From Roseateles noduli (GTDB taxonomy: Bacteria; Pseudomonadota; Gammaproteobacteria; Burkholderiales; Burkholderiaceae_C): a DNA stretch of 64,000 nt. The position numbers and the translations under genes are program-made. Position 1 is the stretch's first letter. Each line of letters begins with the position of its first letter. The notes under the pieces were generated by a model. It had not been told where the DNA came from, did not search any database, and saw only the letters and a list, made by a program, of their open reading frames with translations. This document shows positions 36,960 to 44,801 of this stretch, one piece after another. The DNA is taken from NCBI GenBank assembly GCA_002205125.1, contig NIOE01000010.1, positions 248,001-312,000 of the forward strand, given 5' to 3'.

Positions 36960-39197
36960 TCAGAAGCGGTAGGTCGCGTTGAACGACACGGCGCGCGGCG
37001 CGCCCCAGGTGTAGGTCGAGTACCAGCTGAAGATCGTGTAGTACTTCTTGTCGAAGAGGTTGGTCACGTTGACCGAGGCGGAGAGGTTCCTGCTGAACTC
37101 GTAGCTCGCCATCGCGTCGAAGATCCAGTAGCCGTCGACGGTGTGCTTCATCGTGCCGCCGCCGGGCGTGGCGATGTCGCCCCAGGTCTTGTCCTGCCAG
37201 CGCGCGCCGCCGCCGACACGCAGGCCGTTCAACGCGCCACCGAAGGCGCCGTCCAGCTTGTGCGTCGTGTACAGGCTGAACTGGTTGGCCGGCGTGAGCG
37301 TCGTGACGCGCGTGCCCTGCTGCCTGGACACGCTGTTCGTGTAGCCCGCCTGCAGCTGCCAGCCCGGCGTGATCTGGCCGGAGATCTCGAACTCCACGCC
37401 CTTGGTCTTGATGCCGTCGGCCGCGCGGTAGGCGACGCCGCCGGTGGGCGTCTTGCCGCCCGACTCGATCGCGAAGTTGTCCTGCTGCAGCTGGAAGTAG
37501 GCGGCCGAGGCGTTGAGGCGGCCGTTCAACCAGGAGGCCTTCACGCCGGCTTCGTAGTTCTTGCCGCGCAGCGGATCCAGCGTGCGGCCGGCCTCGTCCT
37601 GCGAGGATTGCGGCGTGAAGATGTCGGTGTAGCTCGCGTAGAGCGCGTACTCCCGGGTCAGGTCCCAGATCGCGCCCACGTAGGGGATGAACACGCCGGA
37701 CTCGTCCAGCCCCTGCGCCTTGTTGCGGTACGCGGACCAGCGGCCGCCGGTGATCAGCTTCAGGTCGGCGGGGAGGTTCCAGCGCGCGGCGGCGTAGAGG
37801 CCGCGCTCGCGCGTCGTCTCGTCGTTGGCGAAGTCGGGCGTGGCGTGCCACACCGGTGCCGGCACCTGGCCGTTCCACTGGTAGTAGTTGGGCACGTTCA
37901 CGTCGTAGCCGTCGGCGATGTAGTAGCCGTCGTTCTTCCATTGACGTCGGGCCAGGCTGCCGCCCACCACCAGTTCATGCTTGCGGCCGCCCAGCGTGAA
38001 GGGGCCGCTGGCGTAAACGTCGGCGGCGTCGCTGGTCGTCTTGCCGATGTACTGGCCGATCCACATCGACACGCCCGCGCCGGTCGCCGGATCGGGGAAG
38101 CCCGAGGCGCCCGCGCCCAGGTTGGCGTCGTAGCCGTTGATCTGGTGGTTGAGCTGCAGCTTGGCGACCCAGCCGTTGTCGAAGTCGTGCTGCAGCGTCG
38201 CGAAGCCGGTGCGCGTGTACTGCTCCCAGCGGCTCCAGGTCGCGCCGTTGTTGAACGAGCGCGGCCGGTCGTTGAACTCGCCCAGCGCGTTGAGCAGCGG
38301 GATGCCGCCCCAGCTCGAGCCCTTGGGCTTGCTGTCGAGGTAGTCGAAGCCCACGGTGAGCAGCGTGTCGCTGGTGAGGTCGGCCTCGACGATGCCGTAG
38401 AGCACCGTGGTCTTGCGCTCGTAGTGGTCGACCTGCGACTGCCGGTCGGTGTAGGCGGCGACGCCGCGGGCGCGGAGGCTGCCGCTCTCGTTGAGCGCGC
38501 CGCCGGCGTCGACCTCGCTGCGCCAGGTGCCCCAGCTGCCGATGCTGGCCGAGGCGTGGCCGCGGAACTCGCGGGTGGGCTTCTTGCGGATCAGGTTGAT
38601 GGTGGCGCCGGGCGAGCCGCTGCCGGTGAGCAGGCCGGTCGCGCCCTTGAGGACTTCGACGCGGTCGTAGATGGCGGTGTCGCTCAGCGTGTTGCCGGCG
38701 GAGTACGACGAGTCGCGCGTCATCGGCACGCCGTCGTACTGGAAGTTCTGCACCGCGAAGCCGCGCGAGTAGTACTCGGTGCGTTCGCTGTCGTAGGTGA
38801 CGATGCTGATGCCGGGGGTCTGGGCCATCACGTCGTCGATGGACGTGAGGTTGAAGTCGTCCATCTTCTGGCGCGTGATCACGCTGATGGACTGCGGCGT
38901 CTCCTTGGGCGAGAGCACCAGGCGCGTCGCGGTCGCAATGGTGCCGGAGGCGTAGGAACCGGACTTCTCGGTGATCTCGCCGAGGCGGTTGGCGTTGACC
39001 GTGACCGCGGGCAGGGCGACGTCGGCTGTCGCGCCGGAGGCCGCGGAAGCCGCCGGCGCGGCGGCTGCGGGCTTGGCCGGCGCGTCCTGCGCCAGGGCCG
39101 TCGTCGAGATCAGCAGGCCGGCGCCGGACAGGGCGGCGGCGAGCAGAGGCAGGGCAGGGCGGGACAAGCCGCGCGAGGACCGGAGCGTGGTGGACAT
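36960..39197 (-). CDS. TonB-dependent siderophore receptor
   Basis: Outer-membrane beta-barrel that imports ferric siderophores using TonB energy, 745 residues. The signal peptide ends ALAQ (residue 36). After an Ala-rich stretch comes the plug domain (about 60-215): VTVNANRLGE, TPQSISVITRQKMDDFNLTS, GVPMTRDSSYSAGN, VEVLKGATGLLTGSGSPGATINLIRKKP, the last spanning about 183-210. The rest is a 22-strand type barrel ending in the aromatic FNATYRF. A Fur-box-like site lies upstream at 39308, so iron starvation should induce it. The siderophore is not known, and no biosynthesis genes are adjacent. Confidence 0.94.
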   Translation of the reverse strand: MSTTLRSSRGLSRPALPLLAAALSGAGLLISTTALAQDAPAKPAAAAPAASAASGATADVALPAVTVNANRLGEITEKSGSYASGTIATATRLVLSPKETPQSISVITRQKMDDFNLTSIDDVMAQTPGISIVTYDSERTEYYSRGFAVQNFQYDGVPMTRDSSYSAGNTLSDTAIYDRVEVLKGATGLLTGSGSPGATINLIRKKPTREFRGHASASIGSWGTWRSEVDAGGALNESGSLRARGVAAYTDRQSQVDHYERKTTVLYGIVEADLTSDTLLTVGFDYLDSKPKGSSWGGIPLLNALGEFNDRPRSFNNGATWSRWEQYTRTGFATLQHDFDNGWVAKLQLNHQINGYDANLGAGASGFPDPATGAGVSMWIGQYIGKTTSDAADVYASGPFTLGGRKHELVVGGSLARRQWKNDGYYIADGYDVNVPNYYQWNGQVPAPVWHATPDFANDETTRERGLYAAARWNLPADLKLITGGRWSAYRNKAQGLDESGVFIPYVGAIWDLTREYALYASYTDIFTPQSSQDEAGRTLDPLRGKNYEAGVKASWLNGRLNASAAYFQLQQDNFAIESGGKTPTGGVAYRAADGIKTKGVEFEISGQITPGWQLQAGYTNSVSRQQGTRVTTLTPANQFSLYTTHKLDGAFGGALNGLRVGGGARWQDKTWGDIATPGGGTMKHTVDGYWIFDAMASYEFSRNLSASVNVTNLFDKKYYTIFSWYSTYTWGAPRAVSFNATYRF

Positions 39198-39307
39198 GGC
39201 AGGGCGTCTCCTGCCGCGGCCCTCGATGAGGAGGGCATCACGTCGGCCTGTGCCGCGGAGATCTAGGTAGGGAGGGAGGACATGGTCGAGCGGACCGCGA
39301 GTTGTTG

Positions 39308-39328
39308 ATAATAATTCTCAATTGAGAA
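39308..39328. promoter_or_regulatory. Fur-box-like operator upstream of the siderophore receptor
   Basis: GATAATAATTCTCAATTGA resembles the Fur consensus of repeated GATAAT hexamers, and it overlaps the perfect 14-bp palindrome TTCTCAATTGAGAA (39315-39328). A further TTCTCAT follows at 39331. It is an AT-rich island in a GC-rich gap, about 110 bp upstream of the receptor ATG. Confidence 0.75.
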
Positions 39329-39417
39329 GATTCTCATCTGCGATGATCGCGTATTCGCACAGAAGCGCGTTCTGTCGCACGGATGCGTCTGTTGAGAGGG
39401 CCGAGGGTGAGGGTCTC

Positions 39418-40695
39418 TCAAGCGGCCGCGGTCTTTCGCCGGATGACCATCGCCATCACCGCCGCCAGCAGGCAGGCCGCGCCGGCGACATAGAGCGCCG
39501 GCGCGTAGCTCAGCAGCAGGCTGCGGCTCAGTCCCGCGCCGTACGCCGCCACCGCCGCGCCGATCTGGTGACCCGCGAAGATCCACCCGAACACCATCCC
39601 GACCTTCGCCGCGCCGAAGCGCTCCGCAGTCAATCGCACCGTCGGCGGCACCGTCGCGATCCAGTCCAGGCCGTAGAACACCGCGAACAGCGACAGCCCG
39701 TACAAGGTGAACTCCGCATTCGGCAGCCACAGCAGCGACAGCCCGCGCAGCGCGTAGTACCAGCACAGCAGCTTGCGGGTGTCGTAGCGGTCGCTGAGCC
39801 AGCCCGACAGGATGGTGCCGATGAAGTCGAAGATCCCCATCATCGCCAGCACCGAGGCCGCCGGCACCGCCGCCAGGCCGTAGTCGCCGCACAGCGAGAT
39901 GAAGTGGGTCTGCACCAGGCCGTTGGTCGACAGCCCGCAGATGAAGAAGGTGCCGAAGAGCAGCCAGAAGGTCGGCTGCGTCGACGCTTCACGCAGCGCG
40001 GTGAACGGCGTGAGCCAGCCCACCTTCGCCGCGGGCGCGGCAGGTGCTGCGGCAGCTGCCGGATCGGCGCCGTACGGCGCGAGGCCCACGTCCGACGGCC
40101 GGTCGCGCATGAACAGCAGCACCAGGCTCATCACCGCCAGGCACATCACGGCCAGCGGCAGCAGCGGCGCGCGCCATCCCCAGCGCTCGATCATCCAGGC
40201 GGCGATGGGCAGGCAGATCAACTGGCCCGTCGCGGCGCTCGCCGTCAGGATGCCCATGATCAAGCCCTTGCGCGTCGCGAACCAGCGGTTGGACACGATC
40301 GCGCCGAGCACCAGGGCCGTCATGCCGCTGCCCAGGCCGAGCACCACGCCCCACAGCACCACCAGATGCCACAACTGCGTGACGAGTCCCGCCAGCAGCA
40401 TCCCGCCGCCGACCAGCCCCAGCGCCACGCTGACCACGGCCCGCACGCCGAAACGCTCCATCAGCACCGCTGCGAACGGCCCCATCAATCCGAACAGCGC
40501 GAAGCGCAACGCCAGCGCCGACGAGATCTGGCTGGTGGACCAGCCGAACTCCGTTGCCAGCGGCTGCAGCATCGCACCGGGCAGGCCCAGCGCCGCCGAC
40601 ATGAAGAGCATCGTCAGGAAAGTCAGCCCGGCGATCACCCAGCTGAAGTGCAGACCCCGGTGGGTCATGCGTCGGGACATGGCGGCGGCAAGCAT
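39418..40695 (-). CDS. MFS transporter
   Basis: A 425-residue major facilitator with about 12 membrane helices in two halves, separated by an Ala/Pro-rich cytoplasmic loop at about 220-240. The sequence resembles monocarboxylate or oxalate/formate-type antiporters (WSTSQISSALALRFALFGLMGP; here residues about 52-73) more than drug exporters. AAGGA lies 10 nt before ATG 40695. It is divergent from a TetR gene, with two ATGG-N3-CCAT palindromes in between, so it is probably the repressed target. The substrate cannot be told. Confidence 0.88.
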   Translation of the reverse strand: MLAAAMSRRMTHRGLHFSWVIAGLTFLTMLFMSAALGLPGAMLQPLATEFGWSTSQISSALALRFALFGLMGPFAAVLMERFGVRAVVSVALGLVGGGMLLAGLVTQLWHLVVLWGVVLGLGSGMTALVLGAIVSNRWFATRKGLIMGILTASAATGQLICLPIAAWMIERWGWRAPLLPLAVMCLAVMSLVLLFMRDRPSDVGLAPYGADPAAAAAPAAPAAKVGWLTPFTALREASTQPTFWLLFGTFFICGLSTNGLVQTHFISLCGDYGLAAVPAASVLAMMGIFDFIGTILSGWLSDRYDTRKLLCWYYALRGLSLLWLPNAEFTLYGLSLFAVFYGLDWIATVPPTVRLTAERFGAAKVGMVFGWIFAGHQIGAAVAAYGAGLSRSLLLSYAPALYVAGAACLLAAVMAMVIRRKTAAA

Positions 40696-40729
40696 GCGAT
40701 CGGATCCTTCCAGGGGTGCTTGTTTTAAT

Positions 40730-40850
40730 GATGGCCGCCATCGTATCGGGATTCCCGAAGCCCGCCGCAGATTTGATGATGCCCCTACTCAAAATCCGGC
40801 ATCGCGCCTCGATGGGCGCAGGCGGACGGGCTTCCTACAATGGTGACCAT
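40730..40850. promoter_or_regulatory. Two ATGG-N3-CCAT operators between the MFS and TetR genes
   Basis: GATGGCCGCCATC (40730-40742) and ATGGTGACCAT (40840-40850) share the half-site ATGG with a 3-nt centre. The first lies next to the MFS promoter region, and the second overlaps TACAAT (40836-40841) and the TetR start. Dual repression of both divergent genes is the natural reading. Confidence 0.55.
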
Positions 40851-40851
40851 C

Positions 40852-41442
40852 ATGAAAGTCACCAAAGAGCAATCCGCCGCCAACCGCAAGGCGCTGGTGG
40901 ACGCGGCGTCCAAGCTGTACCGTGAGCGCGGCGTGTCCGGCGTCGGGCTGGCGGAGATCTCGCGCGAGGCCGGCTTCACGCATGGCGGCTTCTACGGGCG
41001 CTTCGCGTCGAAGGAAGAGCTCGCGGCCGAGGCCTGCGACGTGGCCTTCGACGTCTCGCTGACGCGGCTGAACGCGCAGCTGGAGAAGCATGACGGCGAC
41101 TATCAGCCCTTCCTCAAGCGCTATTTCGGCGCGGCGCACCGCGACGCGCCGGGCGCGGGCTGCCCGATGGCGGCGCTGGCGGTCGACGCCGCGCGCGACG
41201 GTGGTCTGCTGCGCGACGCGATGAGCGGCGGCATCGCCGCCTACCTGCGCGAACTCGCCGCGCACCGGCCCGACGGCACGGTGGTCGACGAGCCGACGGC
41301 GGAGGACGAGGCCCGCGCGATCCAGGTCCTGTCGACGATGGTCGGCGGGATGATCCTGGCCCGGGCCTGCGCCGGGTCGGCGACGGGGCTGTCGGACAGG
41401 ATCCTCAAGACCTCGCTGGAGGCGACGTCGAAGGCAGCTTGA
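40852..41442 (+). CDS. TetR/AcrR-family transcriptional regulator
   Basis: A repressor of 196 residues from ATG 40852 (200 from ATG 40840). The helix-turn-helix at about 8-55 reads GVSGVGLAEISREAGFTHGG followed by FYGRFASKEEL. The ligand domain has the GAGCPMAALA segment common in the NemR/AcuR-like subgroup, which suggests reactive or organic electrophile sensing (inference). TACAAT ends about 10 nt before the ATG, so the leader is very short. The 3' end overlaps the convergent EamA gene by 38 bp. Confidence 0.9.
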   Translation: MKVTKEQSAANRKALVDAASKLYRERGVSGVGLAEISREAGFTHGGFYGRFASKEELAAEACDVAFDVSLTRLNAQLEKHDGDYQPFLKRYFGAAHRDAPGAGCPMAALAVDAARDGGLLRDAMSGGIAAYLRELAAHRPDGTVVDEPTAEDEARAIQVLSTMVGGMILARACAGSATGLSDRILKTSLEATSKAA

Positions 41443-42295
41443 GCACGCCCACCGCCAGCGCGGTCCCGAGCAGCACGACCAGGCACCCGGCGGCCATGCC
41501 GGCGCTCAGCGTCTCGCCGAGGAAGATCCAGCCCCACAGCAGGCCGAACACCGGGATCAGGAAGGTCACCGAGATCGTGTTGGTCGGGCCGACGCGCTTC
41601 ATCAGCCGGAAGAACAGGATGTAGGCGATGCCGGTGCACAGCAGCGCCAGCAGCGCGACCGCGCCCCAGGCGTGGCCGCTGGGCAGCGCGGCCGGACGCA
41701 GCGACCAGGCCGGCGCGGCCAGCAGCAGCGCGGCCGCGAACTGGCTGCCGGTGGCCACGGCCAGCGGGCTGGCGCCGGTGAGATACCGCTTGGTGGCGCT
41801 GGCGGCGACGCCGTAGCTCAGCGCGGCGATCAGGCAGGCGACGATCGCGAAGCCGCTGCCGCCCGGCTTGAACGAGGCCTTGTCCCAGGCCAGCAGCACC
41901 ACGCCGGCGAAGCCCAGCGCCAAGCCCAGCATCCGCGACCCGTCCAGGCGTTGCCCGAACCAGGCCCACGCGACCAGCGCGCCCCACATCGGCGTGGTGG
42001 CGTTGAGGATGCTCGACAGACCCGCGTTGATCGACAGCGCGGCGAAGCTGAACAGCGCGAACGGGAAGGCGCTGTTGAGCAGGCCGACCAGGAGCAGGCC
42101 CTTCCAATGGGTGCGCAGATCGCCGAGGCCCTCGCGCAGGCCCAGCAGCGGCAGCAGGAACAGCGACGCGCCGGCCACGCGCACGGCGGCCGTGGCGACC
42201 GCGCCGAACTCCGGCGCGGCCACCCGCATGAACAGGAAGGAGGCCCCCCAGATGGCGGCCAGGACGAGCAGTTCGATCAGATCGCTTCGCTTCAC
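41405..42295 (-). CDS. EamA/DMT-family transporter
   Basis: A 296-residue inner-membrane transporter of the drug/metabolite superfamily with about ten helices in two EamA repeats (LLVLAAIWGASFLFMRVA at the start; the second begins near IVACLIAALSYGVAASATKRY, about residues 150-170). The start codon is GTG 42295, which overlaps the ogt stop as GTGA, so translation is coupled. Its substrate is unknown. Its position at the end of an alkylation-repair operon hints at export of a toxic metabolite. Confidence 0.9.
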   Translation of the reverse strand: MKRSDLIELLVLAAIWGASFLFMRVAAPEFGAVATAAVRVAGASLFLLPLLGLREGLGDLRTHWKGLLLVGLLNSAFPFALFSFAALSINAGLSSILNATTPMWGALVAWAWFGQRLDGSRMLGLALGFAGVVLLAWDKASFKPGGSGFAIVACLIAALSYGVAASATKRYLTGASPLAVATGSQFAAALLLAAPAWSLRPAALPSGHAWGAVALLALLCTGIAYILFFRLMKRVGPTNTISVTFLIPVFGLLWGWIFLGETLSAGMAAGCLVVLLGTALAVGVLKLPSTSPPARS

Positions 42296-42888
42296 GCGGG
42301 GGCCTCTTGGTTGTTGTCGTGCCGGTCGCTGTTGTGCTTGCCGGATCCGCGCATGGCCGGGTGTCCGGGGAAAGTCTCTGTCAGCGAGGGTCGGAGCTTA
42401 GCCGGCAGTCCGCCTTCGATTGTCAGCAGGGCCTCCTTGCGGTGCAGACCGCCGGCGTAGCCCGTCAGGCTGCCGTCGGCGCCGACCACGCGATGGCAAG
42501 GGATCAGCACCGACACCGGGTTGCGGCCCACCGCCGCGGCGACGGCGCGCACGGCCTCGGGACGGCCCAGGCGCGCGGCGAGCTCGCCATAGGTCACGGT
42601 CTCGCCCGACGGAATGCCGAGCAGCGCCTTCCACACGGCTTCCTGGAACGTGGTGCCCGTCGGCGACATCGGCGGAAGAACCGCCACGCGACCCGCGAAG
42701 TAGTCCTTCATCGCCGCGACGGTGTCCTTCAGCAAGACGTCGTCATCGTCGCGCGGGGCGCTGAGCTCCCCTGGGTGGTACTTCTGGGCCTCGAACCACA
42801 GACCCGACAGGCCCTGGGCATTGCGCGCGATCAGCAGGCGGCCGAGCGGGGTGTCGGTCTCGGTCCAGGCGGTGTGCCTCGACTTCAT
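42292..42888 (-). CDS. ogt: Methylated-DNA-[protein]-cysteine S-methyltransferase
   Basis: Suicide repair protein that moves the methyl group from O6-methylguanine to its own cysteine. In this 198-residue protein the active site is PCHRVVGADGSLTGYAGG, preceded by the DNA-binding helix with VRAVAAAVGRNPVSVLI. The N-terminal domain is short, as in Ogt. A Ser/His/Asn-rich tail of about 25 residues follows the core. The gene overlaps the Ada/AlkA gene upstream (ATGA at 42885-42888) and the EamA gene downstream. Confidence 0.95.
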   Translation of the reverse strand: MKSRHTAWTETDTPLGRLLIARNAQGLSGLWFEAQKYHPGELSAPRDDDDVLLKDTVAAMKDYFAGRVAVLPPMSPTGTTFQEAVWKALLGIPSGETVTYGELAARLGRPEAVRAVAAAVGRNPVSVLIPCHRVVGADGSLTGYAGGLHRKEALLTIEGGLPAKLRPSLTETFPGHPAMRGSGKHNSDRHDNNQEAPA

Positions 42889-44471
42889 GACGGGATTCCT
42901 TTCAGCGCAGGGGGCGCTTTGAGCGGCTTGACAGCATTGACCTTGGGTTTGAGCGCGGCATCCCGCCAGAGTTGCAACACGGCGTAGCTGCGGTAAGGGG
43001 CGAAATGCTCGGCGGCGGCGATCAACTCGCGCGGTCGCAAGGGCGTTCCGGCGCGTTCTTCGAGGCATTGCTTCAGTACCACGTCGCCCGGCAGATAGGC
43101 GTCGGGCCAGCTCCAGCCGCGCATCAGCATGTAGTGCGCGGTCCAGGGACCGAGGCCGGGCAGGGCGGCCAGTTCGGCGATGGCGTCCTCTACCGTGCCT
43201 CGACCCTGGGCGAAGGCCAGCGTCGGCCATTGACGGGCGAGGTGGATCAGTGCCTCGGCGCGCCGGCCGGGCATGCCGAGCGGAGCGACGTCGTCGACCG
43301 TCGCGGCGGCCAGCGTGGCCGGCGTCGGGAACACATGCGTGACGCCGGGCGGCGCGCCGGTGGCGTCGGGCAGCGGCTCGCCGAACTTCGCGATCAGGCG
43401 CGTGGCCAACGTGCGGGCGGCAGCGACCGTCACCTGCTGGCCGAGCACGGCACGGATCGCGAGCTCGAAACGGTCCAGCGACCCCGGCAGCCGCAGCCCG
43501 GCGGCGGCCGGCCCCAGCGTCTCGCCGAGCGCGGCAGCGATGGCCTGCGGATCGGCGTCGAGATCCAGCCAGCGACGCAGCCGCGGCATCAGCGGCGCGA
43601 TCACCGGCCACAGCGACGGGCTCAGTGACAGGCGCACGCGCGGACGCTCGTCGTCGTCGGCCGGCAGCCGTGCCGATAGCCAGCCGAGCACATCGGCCTG
43701 ACCCGGTCGCACGAAGCGCACGCTGCGCGACACCGTCAGGCGCTCGACGTCGACCTGCTCAACACCCGGCACCGCGCGGGCGGCGAGGAAATTCAGCAGC
43801 GCCGAACTCAGCAGCGGCGGGCGCAGGTCCAGGCGCAGCTCGGCGGTTTCGAGCGTGCCGCCGGCGGGGCTCGTCTCGGCTTCGGCGCCGCCCTTGCGCA
43901 AGGCGGTGGGGCTCAGCCGGTAGTGCTCCTGGAAGGCGGCGTTGAAGCGGCGCAGGCTGGAGAAACCTGCGGCCAGCGCGACTTCGCCGATGGGCAGGCG
44001 CGTATCCGTCAGCAACTGCTTGGCCAGCAGCAGTCGGCGGGTTTGCAGGTACTGGAGCGGCGCGACGCCGTGCACGGTGGTGAAGACGCGGCGCACATGG
44101 CGTTCGCTGACGCCCAGGTGTGCGGCGAGTGCTGGCAGCGAGGCTTCTTCCGGCGCGCATTCGTCGAGCCAGCGAGCGGCTTCGCGGGCCAGCACCTCGG
44201 CGGCGTCCATCGTGCTCCATGGCCGTGCGGCGGGCGCCAGTTCGGGGCGGCATTTCAGGCAGGGGCGGAAGCGTGCGGCTTCGGCCAGCGTCGCGCTCGG
44301 GAAGAAACGGCAGTTCTCGCGTCGCGGCGCGCGGACCCGGCAGATCGGTCGGCAATAGACGCCGGTCGACGTCACGCCGACGAACCATTGGCCGTCGAAG
44401 CGCGCGTCGCGCGCCAGCAGCGCTGGATAGCAGTGGTCGGGGTCGAGGAGGAAGTCCATGAACAGGATCAT
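42885..44471 (-). CDS. Ada N-domain/AraC/AlkA fusion: DNA-3-methyladenine glycosylase II with regulatory domains
   Basis: A 528-residue three-part protein. The Ada zinc domain (about 15-85) has the cysteines YCRPICRVR and CLKCRPE, of which the first accepts methyl groups from phosphotriesters. An AraC helix-turn-helix pair follows (about 105-195; LGVSERHVRRVFTTVHG, EVALAAGFSSLRRFNAAF). The AlkA part (about 215-520) has the helix-hairpin-helix LPGLGPWTAHYMLMRGW and the catalytic Asp in WPDAYLPGDVVLKQ. It both senses methylation and removes alkylated bases. The start may be ATG 44471 or 44459; neither has a clear Shine-Dalgarno sequence. Confidence 0.92.
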   Translation of the reverse strand: MILFMDFLLDPDHCYPALLARDARFDGQWFVGVTSTGVYCRPICRVRAPRRENCRFFPSATLAEAARFRPCLKCRPELAPAARPWSTMDAAEVLAREAARWLDECAPEEASLPALAAHLGVSERHVRRVFTTVHGVAPLQYLQTRRLLLAKQLLTDTRLPIGEVALAAGFSSLRRFNAAFQEHYRLSPTALRKGGAEAETSPAGGTLETAELRLDLRPPLLSSALLNFLAARAVPGVEQVDVERLTVSRSVRFVRPGQADVLGWLSARLPADDDERPRVRLSLSPSLWPVIAPLMPRLRRWLDLDADPQAIAAALGETLGPAAAGLRLPGSLDRFELAIRAVLGQQVTVAAARTLATRLIAKFGEPLPDATGAPPGVTHVFPTPATLAAATVDDVAPLGMPGRRAEALIHLARQWPTLAFAQGRGTVEDAIAELAALPGLGPWTAHYMLMRGWSWPDAYLPGDVVLKQCLEERAGTPLRPRELIAAAEHFAPYRSYAVLQLWRDAALKPKVNAVKPLKAPPALKGIPS

Positions 44472-44549
44472 AGGAGTCGATGTCCGTCGGTTCTCGCCGT
44501 TTTCGGACATCTCCCTCAGACCTTCCGGGATCACCACGAGCCGTCCGGA

Positions 44550-44655
44550 GGGAACCGGCCAGGGCCCCCTTTTCGGAAGTATTAGGAGGGAATTTGGAGG
44601 CCGGGGCGGCCGACAAAGGGGGGACATGGAGAAAAGGGGGCCCTGGCCGGTTCCC
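44550..44655. repeat. Perfect 25-bp inverted repeat with 56-nt spacer
   Basis: The arm at 44550-44574 begins GGGAACCGGCCAGGGCC and ends CCCTTTTC; it is matched base for base by its complement at 44631-44655. The spacer holds a further dyad GGCCG-GGG-CGGCC. No target-site duplication or transposase is visible. Confidence 0.9.
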
Positions 44656-44753
44656 GAGCGCTGGGTCGCCGACTGGATTCCCGCCCTGGCCCGGGAATTG
44701 CCCTCTTCGGACCTCCGTGCACCGGGTTACACGGAGCTCTCATAGGCGCTGCC

Positions 44754-44759
44754 TACAAT
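44754..44759 (+). promoter_or_regulatory. -10-like TACAAT of the phosphomannomutase gene
   Basis: TACAAT is followed by the C-rich GCGCCCC seen after other -10-like hexamers here. The leader would be about 35-40 nt and contains the AAGGAA ribosome binding site of the gene at 44802. Confidence 0.5.
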
Positions 44760-44801
44760 GCGCCCCAGTTTCGAATCTCCATCATTCCTGCAAGGAAGCA
44801 C

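Larger units (their letters stand above)
44472..44801. other. Intergenic stretch with a long inverted repeat, between ada/alkA and phosphomannomutase
   Basis: About 330 bp between divergent genes. It contains a perfect 25-bp inverted repeat (44550-44655, listed separately), a smaller dyad TTCCCG/CGGGAA near 44681-44699, and a -10-like TACAAT at 44754-44759, about 42 bp before the phosphomannomutase ATG. A 95-codon plus-strand frame crosses the repeat but has no ribosome binding site or homology that I recognise. Confidence 0.6.

Noticed and set aside
44550-44655. Terminal inverted repeats of an insertion sequence
   Set aside because: The whole unit is 106 bp, contains no transposase fragment and shows no flanking target duplication, so only a small non-autonomous repeat remains possible.
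44458-44745. 95-codon plus-strand frame through the inverted repeat
   Set aside because: No ribosome binding site or homology; the protein is simply the translation of both repeat arms, and it overlaps the Ada/AlkA start.
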